Shown: piece by piece, positions 37,285 to 46,833 of the stretch
Layout: every line of letters begins with the position of its first letter
Position numbering within the stretch: the stretch's first letter is position 1
From: Nocardia spumae
GTDB taxonomy: Bacteria > Actinomycetota > Actinomycetes > Mycobacteriales > Mycobacteriaceae
Reading direction: 5' to 3'
Length of the DNA stretch: 64,000 bases
NCBI RefSeq assembly: GCF_020733635.1
Contig: NZ_JAJFZL010000001.1
Location: 5,952,001-6,016,000, forward strand
The notes under the pieces: generated by a model
The model's input: only the letters and a program-made list of their open reading frames with translations
Database searches by the model: none
Told to the model about the DNA's origin: nothing
Program-made: the position numbers and the translations under genes

Positions 37285-37653
37285 CTACGCCTTTCCCCCG
37301 TTGACGCCGTTGTTCTCGATGGCTTTCCCGACTTCGTTCAGGACCCCTGCCAAACCCTCGTCGGCCGCCTCGAGCGTCGCGGCGGCATTCCCGGATGCCT
37401 CGTCCAGATGCGCGAACACCGCCGCGGCCGCGGCGATATCCCGCAGCGCCTGTTCGGCTTTCGGCAGATAGTTCTGCGCGAAGGCCGAACCGAACACATC
37501 GTCACCCCATGTGCCGGTGACCTCGCCCAGGTCGACGGTGAGGTTCTTCAGATCTTCCTCGAGTTGCCGGCCGAGCTCGCCCAGACGCGGTGCGTGCCGC
37601 CGGAACTCCTCGAGCTCGATACGAAATTCGTCGGCGCTCGCCATCTCCGTCAC
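37285..37653 (-). CDS. WXG100-like T7SS protein
   Basis: 122 residues, helix-turn-helix hairpin with the WxG-type turn TWGDDVFGSAF near residue 48. The helices before and after are amphipathic, ending with AGVLNEVGKAIE. GTG 37653 overlaps the stop of the upstream YbaB-like gene (GTGA). It sits in cassette B between the YbaB-like and CpnT-N-like genes and probably forms a heterodimer with the latter's N-terminus. Confidence 0.7.
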   Translation of the reverse strand: MTEMASADEFRIELEEFRRHAPRLGELGRQLEEDLKNLTVDLGEVTGTWGDDVFGSAFAQNYLPKAEQALRDIAAAAAVFAHLDEASGNAAATLEAADEGLAGVLNEVGKAIENNGVNGGKA

Positions 37654-38159
37654 CACCCCTTCCAGTGCGGTCCGTTGTCCTCGTCGTCGGCGGGCGGGTG
37701 CTCGGATTCCGGCGCGGGTTCGGGTTCGGCGAACGGTTCCGGTGGCGGGGGCAGAATACTGCCGACAACTCGCGGCAAATCCAATTCGGCGCCGAGCGGA
37801 TTGCGCACGCCCGGTTGCCGGGCGTCCGCGAGGATCGGCGCCATCGCCGCGCTCACCTCGAATTTCGCCGCGCGAGCCGCCGCCTGGGCGGCCTCGGTGA
37901 TCGCGGCGCCCAGCTTCTCGGGGGTCGAACGTTTGAACGCGGCCGGGTCCACCCGGACCTCGATCGGGATACCGGCCGCATTGCTGATGACGTGGATCAG
38001 ATTGTCGGATGACCAGCCCTCGGCGGTGCGGGCCGCCAAAGTGTCACGGGCGCCGGCGATATCGCGCAGTTGGTGCTCGTAGTTCTGGAGCATGGAGTCG
38101 ACCTGTATCTGCAGGGCGTCGGTCCGTGCGCGCAACTGGTCGTAACCGGATGAATCCAC
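37650..38159 (-). CDS. YbaB/EbfC-like protein of T7SS cassette B
   Basis: 169 residues from GTG 38159 with GAGGGG 5 nt upstream. Long coiled helix (YDQLRARTDALQIQVDSMLQNYEHQL), strand pair (TAEGWSSDNLIHVISNAAGIPIEVRVDPAAF), then SPEKLGAAITEAAQAAARAAK helix, as in YbaB/EbfC. The tail is Pro/Glu-rich. First gene of cassette B. The frame is open upstream but poor in similarity. Confidence 0.65.
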   Translation of the reverse strand: MDSSGYDQLRARTDALQIQVDSMLQNYEHQLRDIAGARDTLAARTAEGWSSDNLIHVISNAAGIPIEVRVDPAAFKRSTPEKLGAAITEAAQAAARAAKFEVSAAMAPILADARQPGVRNPLGAELDLPRVVGSILPPPPEPFAEPEPAPESEHPPADDEDNGPHWKGW

Positions 38160-38310
38160 TGGTTCCCCTCGAGTCGGACTTCTCGCGTCTGGTATTTCCG
38201 ACGCAGCGAATCCGTAGCCGGTTCCCTCTGTCACCGAACATGTGCCCGAGCGGCACGACGGTTGCCGCGCACCGCGGGTCCGGCCAGTTTCGCGGGTCAC
38301 GCCGTGGCGG

Positions 38311-39321
38311 TCACCGTTTCCGGCGGGTGGTGACGAGCGAGCCCAGTACCGCGCCCACCCCGAACAGCGCGGCGCCCGTGGTCGCGGTCATCCCCGCGTA
38401 CATTCGCGGTTCGATCACCGCCGGAGCGGGTGCGGGGATCTCGGCCTCGAGTTCGTTCTCCCGGGCGGTGGCCGCCCAGGCCGTGGCGAACAGGATGATG
38501 CGCGCGGTGATGTAGGCGAACACCATGAAGCCGATGATGGAGCCGAAGGCCACACCCGCGGGACTGGTGAGCACCTTCTGCAGGTAGAACGACGCCACCT
38601 GCTTCCAGAGCTCGAAGGCCACCGCGGCGATGAATCCCGCCCGGATCGCACTGCGCAGCGTCACGGGCTGGCGGGGCAGCCGGGCGATGATCCACACGAA
38701 GACCGCCCAGGAGGCGGCCACCGCGAGCACCAGCGATACCAGTCGCAGCAGGATCGGAACCCCGGGAACCTGATCGAGACCGACATTCTCCAGCAGTTGC
38801 CGGGCCAGACCGCTCGACGACAGCGCCGACAACCCCAGCGACACCACCATCGCCAGGCCCAGCCCGCCCAGGGCGAGCAGATCCGACAGTTTGGTCCGGA
38901 ACCAATTGCCTTGCTGTGCAGGCTGTTCCCACTGCTCGGTCAGCGCGGCGCGCAGGTTCGCCATCCAGCCCAGCCCACCGTAGGCGGCGCCGAGCAAACC
39001 GATGACGCCCACACTGGCGCGGGATCTGATGGCCTGATCGATGAGGTCGTTGATCTGGGTGCCGAAGGATCCGGGGATGTTCTGCACGATCTTGTCGCGC
39101 AGTTCGTTCAGCAGTTCCGGATCTCGCGCGAGAACGAAACCGGCGACCGCGAAGGCCACCATCAGCAGCGGAAACAGCGACAGCACGGTGAAATAGGTGA
39201 TGCCGGCGGCGAAGTAGTCTCCGCGCTGGCGTTGATAGCTGCCGCCCGCGCGGATGACGTGGTCCAGCCACGGCCGTGTCTGGACCTCACGCCGAACTCG
39301 CGCCTTGGCCTTGTCGAGCAC
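38311..39321 (-). CDS. YihY/BrkB-family inner membrane protein
   Basis: 336 residues with about six transmembrane helices. It has the opening family phrase GDYFAAGITYFTVLSLFPLLMVAFAVAGF and the later YGGLGWMANLRAALTEQWEQP, FRAGFIAAVAFELWKQ and GVAFGSIIGFMVFAYITARIILF. Formerly called RNase BN in error; function unclear, possibly a transporter or envelope factor. Corresponds to Rv3335c next to trpS. Confidence 0.9.
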   Translation of the reverse strand: MLDKAKARVRREVQTRPWLDHVIRAGGSYQRQRGDYFAAGITYFTVLSLFPLLMVAFAVAGFVLARDPELLNELRDKIVQNIPGSFGTQINDLIDQAIRSRASVGVIGLLGAAYGGLGWMANLRAALTEQWEQPAQQGNWFRTKLSDLLALGGLGLAMVVSLGLSALSSSGLARQLLENVGLDQVPGVPILLRLVSLVLAVAASWAVFVWIIARLPRQPVTLRSAIRAGFIAAVAFELWKQVASFYLQKVLTSPAGVAFGSIIGFMVFAYITARIILFATAWAATARENELEAEIPAPAPAVIEPRMYAGMTATTGAALFGVGAVLGSLVTTRRKR

Positions 39322-39366
39322 CTGTCCTCCCGAAACGACGAGCAGTCCGGTCTCGCGAGGCCGACG

Positions 39367-40455
<1,089 letters not shown>

Positions 40456-41388
40456 TCAGCCCGCGTGCCGCTCCGCGTAGCTGCGCGGATCCACGCCCGG
40501 CATGCTGGACCGGCCACTGGCGACCAGGTCGCGCTCGCGCCGGGTGAGCAGGCGATACACCGGCGAACTCGGACCCGACAGGGTGTCGCGCAGCACCGGC
40601 GGGGTCAGCGGCGGCCGGATGTGCGCGGTGCGCACGGCCTGGGCCAAGCCGCGATAGGACAGTTCCTCGCGCCGTCCCCAGCGGATGTCGTACAGCTGCC
40701 GGATCCGCGGCGGCAGACTGCCCTGGACCAGCAGGTGCGCACCACTGCTGGCCTGCTGAAACGGAGTCGGCAGCGGATGCGGCACGCGTTTACCGGCCAG
40801 ATAGGAGCCGACCAGGCGCGCCTCGTCGGTGAGATAGAGCTCATCGGAGGCCAGGTAGCCGTCGAAGTAGCGGCGGAAGGCGGGGTAGTCCGCCGGCGCC
40901 GCCGAGCGCGGCATGCCGAACAGCTCACCCCAGCGCACATAGTCCTGGTACAGGTCCTCCCGCTCGGTCGCGGTCAGCCTGCGCACCAGCACATCGTGCA
41001 TGACCTCGGCGGAATCGGCGGTGAAGGCCATGGTCATGAACATCAGATGCGGGTCGAGGGCCGCGTAGTGCGATCCGGCGGGATGGTGTGGCCCGGCGTC
41101 CTCGGGCAGCACGCCGTCGACCGGCACGTGCCGCTTGCGGGTGTAGGCCAGCGCGCGATCGGCTTCGTCCTTGTCGCCGAGGAAGACCGCTTCGAACAAC
41201 CGGCCGGTCAACGCCAGGCGGGTGTACGGAGTAGCACGGTGCGCGGTGTGCTCGGCGGTGCCGACGAAGAGCAGCGGATGGACCGCGCCGATCACCAGGG
41301 CTCGCAGCCCGTAGGTGAGTCCGACCGCCCGCTTGCGCATGACGCGGCGGATCATCGAATCGTCGGAGAAGTATCCCGGACCAGGCAT
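40456..41388 (-). CDS. DUF2236 (MpaB/latex-clearing-type) oxygenase family protein
   Basis: 310 residues. Helical proteins of this family bind a b-type haem and include rubber oxygenases and fungal MpaB. Seen here: YTRKRHVPVDG (haem-contact RxxHxxVxG), HYAALDPHLMFMTMAFTADS, YLTDEARLVGSYLAG and LPPRIRQLYDIRW. Start ATG 41388 has GGAGG 6 nt upstream. The divergent tetR gene and two operators 21-74 bp before the start indicate ligand-induced expression. The substrate is unknown. Confidence 0.8.
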   Translation of the reverse strand: MPGPGYFSDDSMIRRVMRKRAVGLTYGLRALVIGAVHPLLFVGTAEHTAHRATPYTRLALTGRLFEAVFLGDKDEADRALAYTRKRHVPVDGVLPEDAGPHHPAGSHYAALDPHLMFMTMAFTADSAEVMHDVLVRRLTATEREDLYQDYVRWGELFGMPRSAAPADYPAFRRYFDGYLASDELYLTDEARLVGSYLAGKRVPHPLPTPFQQASSGAHLLVQGSLPPRIRQLYDIRWGRREELSYRGLAQAVRTAHIRPPLTPPVLRDTLSGPSSPVYRLLTRRERDLVASGRSSMPGVDPRSYAERHAG

Positions 41389-41408
41389 CGTCGCCCTCCT
41401 TCACCATA

Positions 41409-41432
41409 TTCTGGCAATAGCATCTACCAGAA
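41409..41432. promoter_or_regulatory. TetR operator O1 (imperfect)
   Basis: TTCTGGCA, 8 nt, TACCAGAA: 8-bp arms with one mismatch. It lies 21 bp before the DUF2236 start. Confidence 0.65.
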
Positions 41433-41438
41433 TCTCAG

Positions 41439-41462
41439 TTCTGGCAAGAGTTACTGCCAGAA
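41439..41462. promoter_or_regulatory. TetR operator O2 (perfect palindrome)
   Basis: TTCTGGCA, 8 nt, TGCCAGAA: perfect 8-bp arms. Its centre is 30 bp from that of O1, about three helical turns, so two TetR dimers could bind on the same face. It ends 24 bp before the tetR start. Confidence 0.7.
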
Positions 41463-41486
41463 ACGCGACCGTGCCACAATCGGACC

Positions 41487-42152
41487 GTGACGGCACAGCG
41501 GACCTATGGCGGTATCTCGGCTGCCGAGCGCCGCGCCGGACGCCGCGCGGCGCTCCTGGACGCCGCGCTCGAGATCATCGGCACCCAGGGCGCGGACAAG
41601 TTGACCGTCGCCGGGCTGTGCGCCCAGGCCGGACTCAACGAGCGCTACTACTACGAGCAGTTCGACGGCCGCGAAGCCGTGCTCACCGCGCTGATCGATG
41701 GCATCGCCGAGGAATTGGCGGTGGCGATCGTCGGCGCGCTGCGCAAGCTGGAGGACGACGCCCCGGGCTCGGACGCGCCGCGACCGGATACCCGCGCGAT
41801 GGCACACGCGGCGGTCTCGGCCGGGATCCACGTGCTGACCGACGACCCACGCAAGGCGCGGGTGGCGCTCGCGGTGAGCGCGTCGACCCCGGAACTGCGC
41901 TCGCGCACCATGCGGAACATCCGCACCTTCGCTGATCTCGTAGCCGCCCAGGGGGTCGACTTCTACCACCTCGGCGGTCCCATCCCGAACCCGGCGATCG
42001 GATTCCGCGCCACCTACCTGGTCGGCGGCCTGGTACAGGCCCTGACGAGCTGGTTGCAGGGCGATATCGAGATGACCCGTGACGAACTCATCGACGAGAC
42101 CACCGAGGTGTTCGTCCTGCTCGGTGAGGACCTCGCCGGCCGGCTGCGGTGA
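41487..42152 (+). CDS. TetR-family regulator divergent from the DUF2236 gene
   Basis: 221 residues, GTG start. DNA-binding part GRRAALLDAALEIIGTQGADKLTVAGLCAQAGLNERYYYEQFDGREA, with the unusual triple Tyr in the recognition helix. The ligand domain includes VGGLVQALTSWLQGDIEMTRDELID. Position across the double operator implies control of the oxygenase gene and of itself. Confidence 0.85.
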   Translation: MTAQRTYGGISAAERRAGRRAALLDAALEIIGTQGADKLTVAGLCAQAGLNERYYYEQFDGREAVLTALIDGIAEELAVAIVGALRKLEDDAPGSDAPRPDTRAMAHAAVSAGIHVLTDDPRKARVALAVSASTPELRSRTMRNIRTFADLVAAQGVDFYHLGGPIPNPAIGFRATYLVGGLVQALTSWLQGDIEMTRDELIDETTEVFVLLGEDLAGRLR

Positions 42153-42174
42153 TCCCCGCAGGCGGGCCCGTGAG

Positions 42175-42675
42175 CTAGGCCGGGCCGGCCAGGGTGAGCT
42201 CGACCGGGGACAGCCCCGCGGGCGTATGTTGCAGCACTACCCGGAAGGCCACCCCTCGACGGGTCCAGTACCGCGCCGCGTCGGTCATCGCCTCGGCGAA
42301 CCAGTCCAGGTCCTCGCTCTGATCGATCAGCAGATCGGCCGAATCGCGAATCACGGCAACATATCCCGGGGCCTCGCCGACGAATTCGTCCAGATCCCGC
42401 AGGCATTCGTCGAAGGCGTCGCGATTGTCACCGAAGTAGTACGGGAATTGGAACGCCGCGGCGAATTCGTCGAACAGCCCGGTGGTGGTGCGCATCTTCG
42501 CGCCCCGCAGTTCCCGGGCGACATATCCGGACGGGACCTGAAAGCGGACGCCACTGAACGGCCCCGCGTCGACGTCGAGAGCGCCCAGCACCGGCGGGCT
42601 CGACTGGCCGGGATGCGCCGCGGCGACCGGTTCCGATGCCGCGAGGAACCGCGACAGCGCTATCGCCCCCGCCAT
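42175..42675 (-). CDS. Barstar-family ribonuclease inhibitor
   Basis: 166 residues. The barstar core reads GAKMRTTTGLFDEFAAAFQFPYYFGDNRDAFDECLRDLDEF; the FGDNxDAFxECL helix supplies the acidic residues that plug a barnase active site. It is preceded by about 60 extra residues and followed by a LVVL-type strand. It begins on the last base of the ribonuclease gene (TGATG), giving coupled production of toxin and immunity protein in the cytoplasm. Confidence 0.85.
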   Translation of the reverse strand: MAGAIALSRFLAASEPVAAAHPGQSSPPVLGALDVDAGPFSGVRFQVPSGYVARELRGAKMRTTTGLFDEFAAAFQFPYYFGDNRDAFDECLRDLDEFVGEAPGYVAVIRDSADLLIDQSEDLDWFAEAMTDAARYWTRRGVAFRVVLQHTPAGLSPVELTLAGPA

Positions 42676-43193
42676 CAGCGCATCCTCGTGAATGTCTTGT
42701 AATGGTCACCGGTGTAGTAGGCGGTGCCGTCGCTGCCGGTGACGATACGTTCGGCATCGCGGCTCTGACCGGGCTTCTTCGGGTTGACGTCCCACTCCTG
42801 GTAGCTGATGGTTCTACCGCCGGCATCGGTCTTGGGCAGGGTGCCCGCCCGGTTCATCCACTGATCGCCGCCCTTGGTGCCGGGTGCGTTCGCGGACCCC
42901 GGCCAGCGACCGGCGTCGATCTCGGCCAGCGTGTCGTACGCGTGATCGGGGACGCCGGGCGCGCGGGCGGCCGAGGCGATCGGAGCGGCCGCGGATCTAC
43001 CGGAGGCGGAATTGACGGGGCCGGGCTTGGGCTGAGTGGTCTTCACCGATGCGGCGGTCGTCGAACTCGAGGCGACCGGACCGACCGCGTCGTGATTCGC
43101 GGCTCCGCCGCGCAGGCCCAGCACACCCGCGACGATCGCCGCGACCACCAGCCCGCCCAGCACCATCAGGACGCGAATTCTTTTGTCTGACAT
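42675..43193 (-). CDS. Exported barnase-type guanyl ribonuclease
   Basis: 172 residues. An N-terminal signal anchor (VLMVLGGLVVAAIVAGVLGL) and a 60-residue Ser/Thr/Ala linker precede a barnase/RNase T1-superfamily domain of about 85 residues: WPGSANAPGTKGG, the catalytic Glu in SYQEWDV, Arg in RDAERIV and His in TGDHYKTFTRM. All three catalytic residues are present, so it should cut RNA. The cell is protected by the coupled barstar. No cysteines; the enzyme may remain tethered unless cleaved. Confidence 0.85.
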   Translation of the reverse strand: MSDKRIRVLMVLGGLVVAAIVAGVLGLRGGAANHDAVGPVASSSTTAASVKTTQPKPGPVNSASGRSAAAPIASAARAPGVPDHAYDTLAEIDAGRWPGSANAPGTKGGDQWMNRAGTLPKTDAGGRTISYQEWDVNPKKPGQSRDAERIVTGSDGTAYYTGDHYKTFTRMR

Positions 43194-43251
43194 AGCTACC
43201 AGTGCCTGTTCGTCGATACGGGTCGATGTCGATTCTTACCGGTTCCGGCGC

Positions 43252-44040
43252 TCAGCGGTACTGGACGGTCACCGGCGCGTGATCGGACCAGCGCAGGGCG
43301 TATTCCGGCGCCCGCTCCACCACGGCCTGCTTCGCGCGTCCGGCGATATCGCCGCGGGCCAGGTGATAGTCGATGCGCCACCCGGCGTCGGTATCGAAGG
43401 CGCGGCCGCGATAGGACCACCAGCTGTAGGGGCCCGGAACGTCCGGGTGCAGGTCGCGGACCACATCCGCATATCCGGCGGCGAGCATCTCGTCGATCCA
43501 CGCCTGTTCCCCCGGCAGGAACCCGGCCTTGCCGATATTGCCCTTCCAGTTCTTGATGTCGAGTTGGGTGTGGGCGATGTTCCAGTCACCGCAGATCACG
43601 TAGTCCCCGGTCCGTGCCCGCAGATGGGCGCCCAGTTCGCCCAGGAAACGGTACTTCTCGTCCTGGATCGGGGTATCCGCCTCACCGGTGTGCACATACA
43701 CACTCGCCACGGTCAGCCCGTCGAATTCGGCCTCCACGAAACGGCCGAGTCCGTCGAATTCGTCGCTGCCGAATCCGATCCGTACCCGCCGGGGCGAGCG
43801 ACGCGACAGAATTCCCACACCCGCGCGGCCCTTGGTGCCCGGTTCGGCATGGGTCAGGTACCAGCCGTCCGCCAGGGCCGGGGCGAGCGCCTTGCGTGTC
43901 TGCTCATCGGTTGCCCGGGTCTCCTGCAGACAGATGATGTCGGCCTCGGTCACCGCCAGCCATTCGAGCATTCCCTTCCCGGTCTTGCCGGTAGCTGCAC
44001 GGATGCCATTCACATTGATCGTACTGACGATATTGCCCAC
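43252..44040 (-). CDS. xthA: Exodeoxyribonuclease III
   Basis: 262 residues, AP endonuclease/3'-exonuclease of base-excision repair. Active-site motifs: NVNGIRAA, LQETRATDEQ (metal Glu), SVYVHTGEAD in place of the usual Tyr-Pro loop, GDWNIAHTQLDIKN (Asp, Asn), WRIDYHLA and SDHAPV (His). GTG 44040 is chosen because the family starts here; TACGGT ends about 6 nt upstream with no ribosome site, suggesting leaderless translation. Confidence 0.9.
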   Translation of the reverse strand: MGNIVSTINVNGIRAATGKTGKGMLEWLAVTEADIICLQETRATDEQTRKALAPALADGWYLTHAEPGTKGRAGVGILSRRSPRRVRIGFGSDEFDGLGRFVEAEFDGLTVASVYVHTGEADTPIQDEKYRFLGELGAHLRARTGDYVICGDWNIAHTQLDIKNWKGNIGKAGFLPGEQAWIDEMLAAGYADVVRDLHPDVPGPYSWWSYRGRAFDTDAGWRIDYHLARGDIAGRAKQAVVERAPEYALRWSDHAPVTVQYR

Positions 44041-44134
44041 CGAACGACCGTACAATGCTGAACATCAACCCGTCCTCGCGGACATGCGGGCCGAATCGAG
44101 TCGGCCCCGGACCGATCCGGAAGGGGTGACGACG

Positions 44135-44989
44135 ATGATGTCGAGCACCACCCACAAACATCCTTCCCTCGCGCCGATGACGGCCCTGCACACCGGGTCC
44201 GGTGATCCGGTTCTGCTGTTGCACGGATTCATGTTGTCGCCGCACTGCTGGGAAGAGGTGGCGATGCGATTGTCGGCCACCTGTGAGGTGTTCGCCCCGG
44301 CCTTCGCCGGCCATTGGGGCGGATCCGAACTCGACGGCCGCAAGATCGACGTGAGCCTGCTCGCCGATCGCGTGGAGCAGCAACTCGACGAATTGGGTTG
44401 GCGCACTTGCCATATCGCTGGCAACTCGCTCGGCGGCTGGGTCGGTTTCGAATTGGCGCGCCGTGGGCGAGCCCGCACCCTCACCGCGATCGCACCGGCC
44501 GGGGGCTGGCAGCACCTGTCGCTGGCGAAGCTGTGGGTGGGCCTGGAATTCCTGTCGCTGGTGCCGATCGTCGAGGTCGGCAAACGGCTACCACCGGCGG
44601 TCCGGTGCGGCGGCCTGATCCGCCGGTGCACGGCCATGCTGTTGAGCAAGAACGCCGCCGCGGCCTCGCGTCGCGGGGTGGAGGCCGCGATCATGTCGGC
44701 CACCAACTGCGCGGCGCTGCTACCGCTGATCACCGGCGGAATCCGCATGGCGGTGCTCGCGGATCTGGACACCGTGCCGGTCCCGGTGCGGCTGCTGTTG
44801 TGCGAATACGACCGGATCATTCCGAATCGCACCTTCGCCAAACGTTTCCTGCGTGAACTACCCGAATCCGCCGATCGGATTCTGGTGCACGGTGTGGGCC
44901 ACGTGCCGATGCTGGAGGCTCCCGACCGCATCGCGACCCTCATCGCCGAGCACGTCTACGCCAGCCGCACGCGTCTGCGGGCGGTGTGA
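44135..44989 (+). CDS. Alpha/beta hydrolase
   Basis: 284 residues. Nucleophile elbow GNSLGG, acid in CEYDRIIP and His in GVGHVPML complete the triad; oxyanion loop HGFMLS. Start ATG 44135 has GGAAGGGG 8 nt upstream. Convergent with the beta-oxidation operon and separated from it by a bidirectional terminator. Substrate unknown; cap domain is small. Confidence 0.8.
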   Translation: MMSSTTHKHPSLAPMTALHTGSGDPVLLLHGFMLSPHCWEEVAMRLSATCEVFAPAFAGHWGGSELDGRKIDVSLLADRVEQQLDELGWRTCHIAGNSLGGWVGFELARRGRARTLTAIAPAGGWQHLSLAKLWVGLEFLSLVPIVEVGKRLPPAVRCGGLIRRCTAMLLSKNAAAASRRGVEAAIMSATNCAALLPLITGGIRMAVLADLDTVPVPVRLLLCEYDRIIPNRTFAKRFLRELPESADRILVHGVGHVPMLEAPDRIATLIAEHVYASRTRLRAV

Positions 44990-44993
44990 GAAA

Positions 44994-45037
44994 GGCCGGC
45001 GGATCGGTTCGAACCCCTCGGCGCCGATCCGCCGGCC
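44994..45037. terminator. Bidirectional terminator between convergent genes
   Basis: Perfect 14-bp arms GGCCGGCGGATCGG and CCGATCCGCCGGCC around a 16-nt loop. It starts 4 nt after the alpha/beta hydrolase stop and ends 4 nt before the end of fadD on the other strand. Confidence 0.85.
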
Positions 45038-45041
45038 GCCA

Positions 45042-46811
45042 TCAATCCCGGTACATGGCGTCGATCTCGGCGGCGTACTTCGCGCTGATCGCCTTCCGTT
45101 TCAGTGACATCTTCGGCGTCAGCTCATCGCCACCGGGTTCCCACACCACGGGCAGCACGGTGAATCGCTTGATCTGCTCGACTCGCGCCAGCCGCTCGTT
45201 GGCCGCCGCGATTCCGGCCGCGACAGCGGCCCGGATGCCGGCGTCTTCGGCCCACCCGGCCGGCCCGACCGCTCCGGCGCCCGCTCGCGCCGCGCAGACG
45301 TCCGGATCGAGCGTCAGCAGAGCGGTGACGTATTTGCGGTCGTCGCCGATCGCGACGACGGTGCCCACGAGCGGGCAGGAAACCCGCACGGCCCCTTCGA
45401 TATTCGACGGCGACATATTCTTGCCCGCCGAATTGATGATCAACTCCTTCTTGCGATCGAGGATACGCACATAGCCGTCGGCGTCGATGGTGCCGATATC
45501 GCCGGTGTGCAGCCAGCCGTCGGTATCGATCGCCGCCGCCGTCTGCTCCGGATCGTCACGGTAACCACGCATCACCAGCGGGCCGCGCACGAGGAGTTCA
45601 CCGTCGTCGGCCACGGCGATCTCGGCGCCCGGCAGAGCCTTTCCGACCGTGCCGATCCGGATGGCGTCGGGCGGATTGGCCGTGGCGCCCGCGGAGGTTT
45701 CGGTCATTCCCCACGCCTCACACACCGTCACACCGAGCCCGAGGATGAAGGCCATGGCGTCGGGAGCGATGGGCGAGGCGCCGCTGACCGCGGCACGCAC
45801 CTCGCCCAGCCCCATCCGTGCCCGCAGCCTGCGCAGGACGAGACGTTCGGCGAGGTCGTATCGCCGGCGCAGGGAGCGGGGAATCGGTCGCTGTTCGCTG
45901 CGCCGCCACGCCAGTTCGGTTCCGAGGCCGACGGCACGGCCGACGAGGAGCCGAGTGATCGGATCCTGCTGCGCCACCATGGTTTCGACCCCGGCTTTGA
46001 TCTTGTACCAGATGGCCGGGACCGCCAGGAAGAGCGTCGGCCGCACCCGGGGCAAGACCTCGATCAGCTGGTTCGGGTCGGCCACGGTGGTGACCTGAAC
46101 CCCCTCGACGAGGTTGTTGTAATGGCAGAACGCTCGGTTGGCCAGATGCGCGTCCGGCAGATACGACACCACCCGATCGTCCGGACCGACACGCACCAGC
46201 GACTCCATCGCCGAGAATTCGGCCAGGAGGTTCGCGTGTGTCAGCTCGACCCCCTTCGGCGGCCCGGTGGTGCCCGAGGTGTAGACGATGGTCACCAACG
46301 CCTCGGGGTCGACCGCACGCCAGGCCGCGTCGAAGTCGAACTGGGGCGCCGGCGTAGCGGCCAGCTCGTCGAGGGTGAGGCAGCCGTGGGCCGGGCCGTC
46401 CACGCAGACGATCCGCTCGATCCGGCCCTGCGGATCCGCCGCCCGGACGGCGTCCAGGAAGCAGGTCTGGGTGACCACCATCCGATTGCCCGCATTGTCG
46501 AACAGGTGCGAAATCTGTTCCGGGGCAAAGGTGTTGTAGATCGAGAACGGTACCGCGCCCACGTGCAGAACCGCCGTATCGACCAGGTGGAACTCCGGAA
46601 TATTGGTCAACATGAGGGCCACGGTGTCGCCGGGACGGACACCGGAGGCGAACAAACCTGTCGCTATCGCCCGCACCCGTGCGGCGTAGTCGCGCCAAGT
46701 GTAGCTCGGCGTAGCCGACGGACCGCGCAGAGCGACGCGGTCGGGGTGGCGGGCGGCCGTTGCTTGGAAGGCCGCGCACAGGGTCCGCGCGGGCTGTTGA
46801 ACTGCGCTCAC
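45042..46811 (-). CDS. Long-chain acyl-CoA synthetase (AMP-forming)
   Basis: 589 residues, FadD15-like. Activates a carboxylic acid with ATP and CoA. P-loop VYTSGTTGPPKGVELTHANL, the EAWGMTETSAG motif, TGDIGTIDADGYVRILDRKKE hinge and terminal SLKRKAISAKY with catalytic Lys region are present. GTG 46811 follows GGGAGGGAGAG and yields the normal N-terminus. Last gene of the leftward lipid operon, where it would prepare its substrate. Confidence 0.9.
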   Translation of the reverse strand: MSAVQQPARTLCAAFQATAARHPDRVALRGPSATPSYTWRDYAARVRAIATGLFASGVRPGDTVALMLTNIPEFHLVDTAVLHVGAVPFSIYNTFAPEQISHLFDNAGNRMVVTQTCFLDAVRAADPQGRIERIVCVDGPAHGCLTLDELAATPAPQFDFDAAWRAVDPEALVTIVYTSGTTGPPKGVELTHANLLAEFSAMESLVRVGPDDRVVSYLPDAHLANRAFCHYNNLVEGVQVTTVADPNQLIEVLPRVRPTLFLAVPAIWYKIKAGVETMVAQQDPITRLLVGRAVGLGTELAWRRSEQRPIPRSLRRRYDLAERLVLRRLRARMGLGEVRAAVSGASPIAPDAMAFILGLGVTVCEAWGMTETSAGATANPPDAIRIGTVGKALPGAEIAVADDGELLVRGPLVMRGYRDDPEQTAAAIDTDGWLHTGDIGTIDADGYVRILDRKKELIINSAGKNMSPSNIEGAVRVSCPLVGTVVAIGDDRKYVTALLTLDPDVCAARAGAGAVGPAGWAEDAGIRAAVAAGIAAANERLARVEQIKRFTVLPVVWEPGGDELTPKMSLKRKAISAKYAAEIDAMYRD

Positions 46812-46833
46812 AGTGTTCTCTCCCTCCCGGGTG

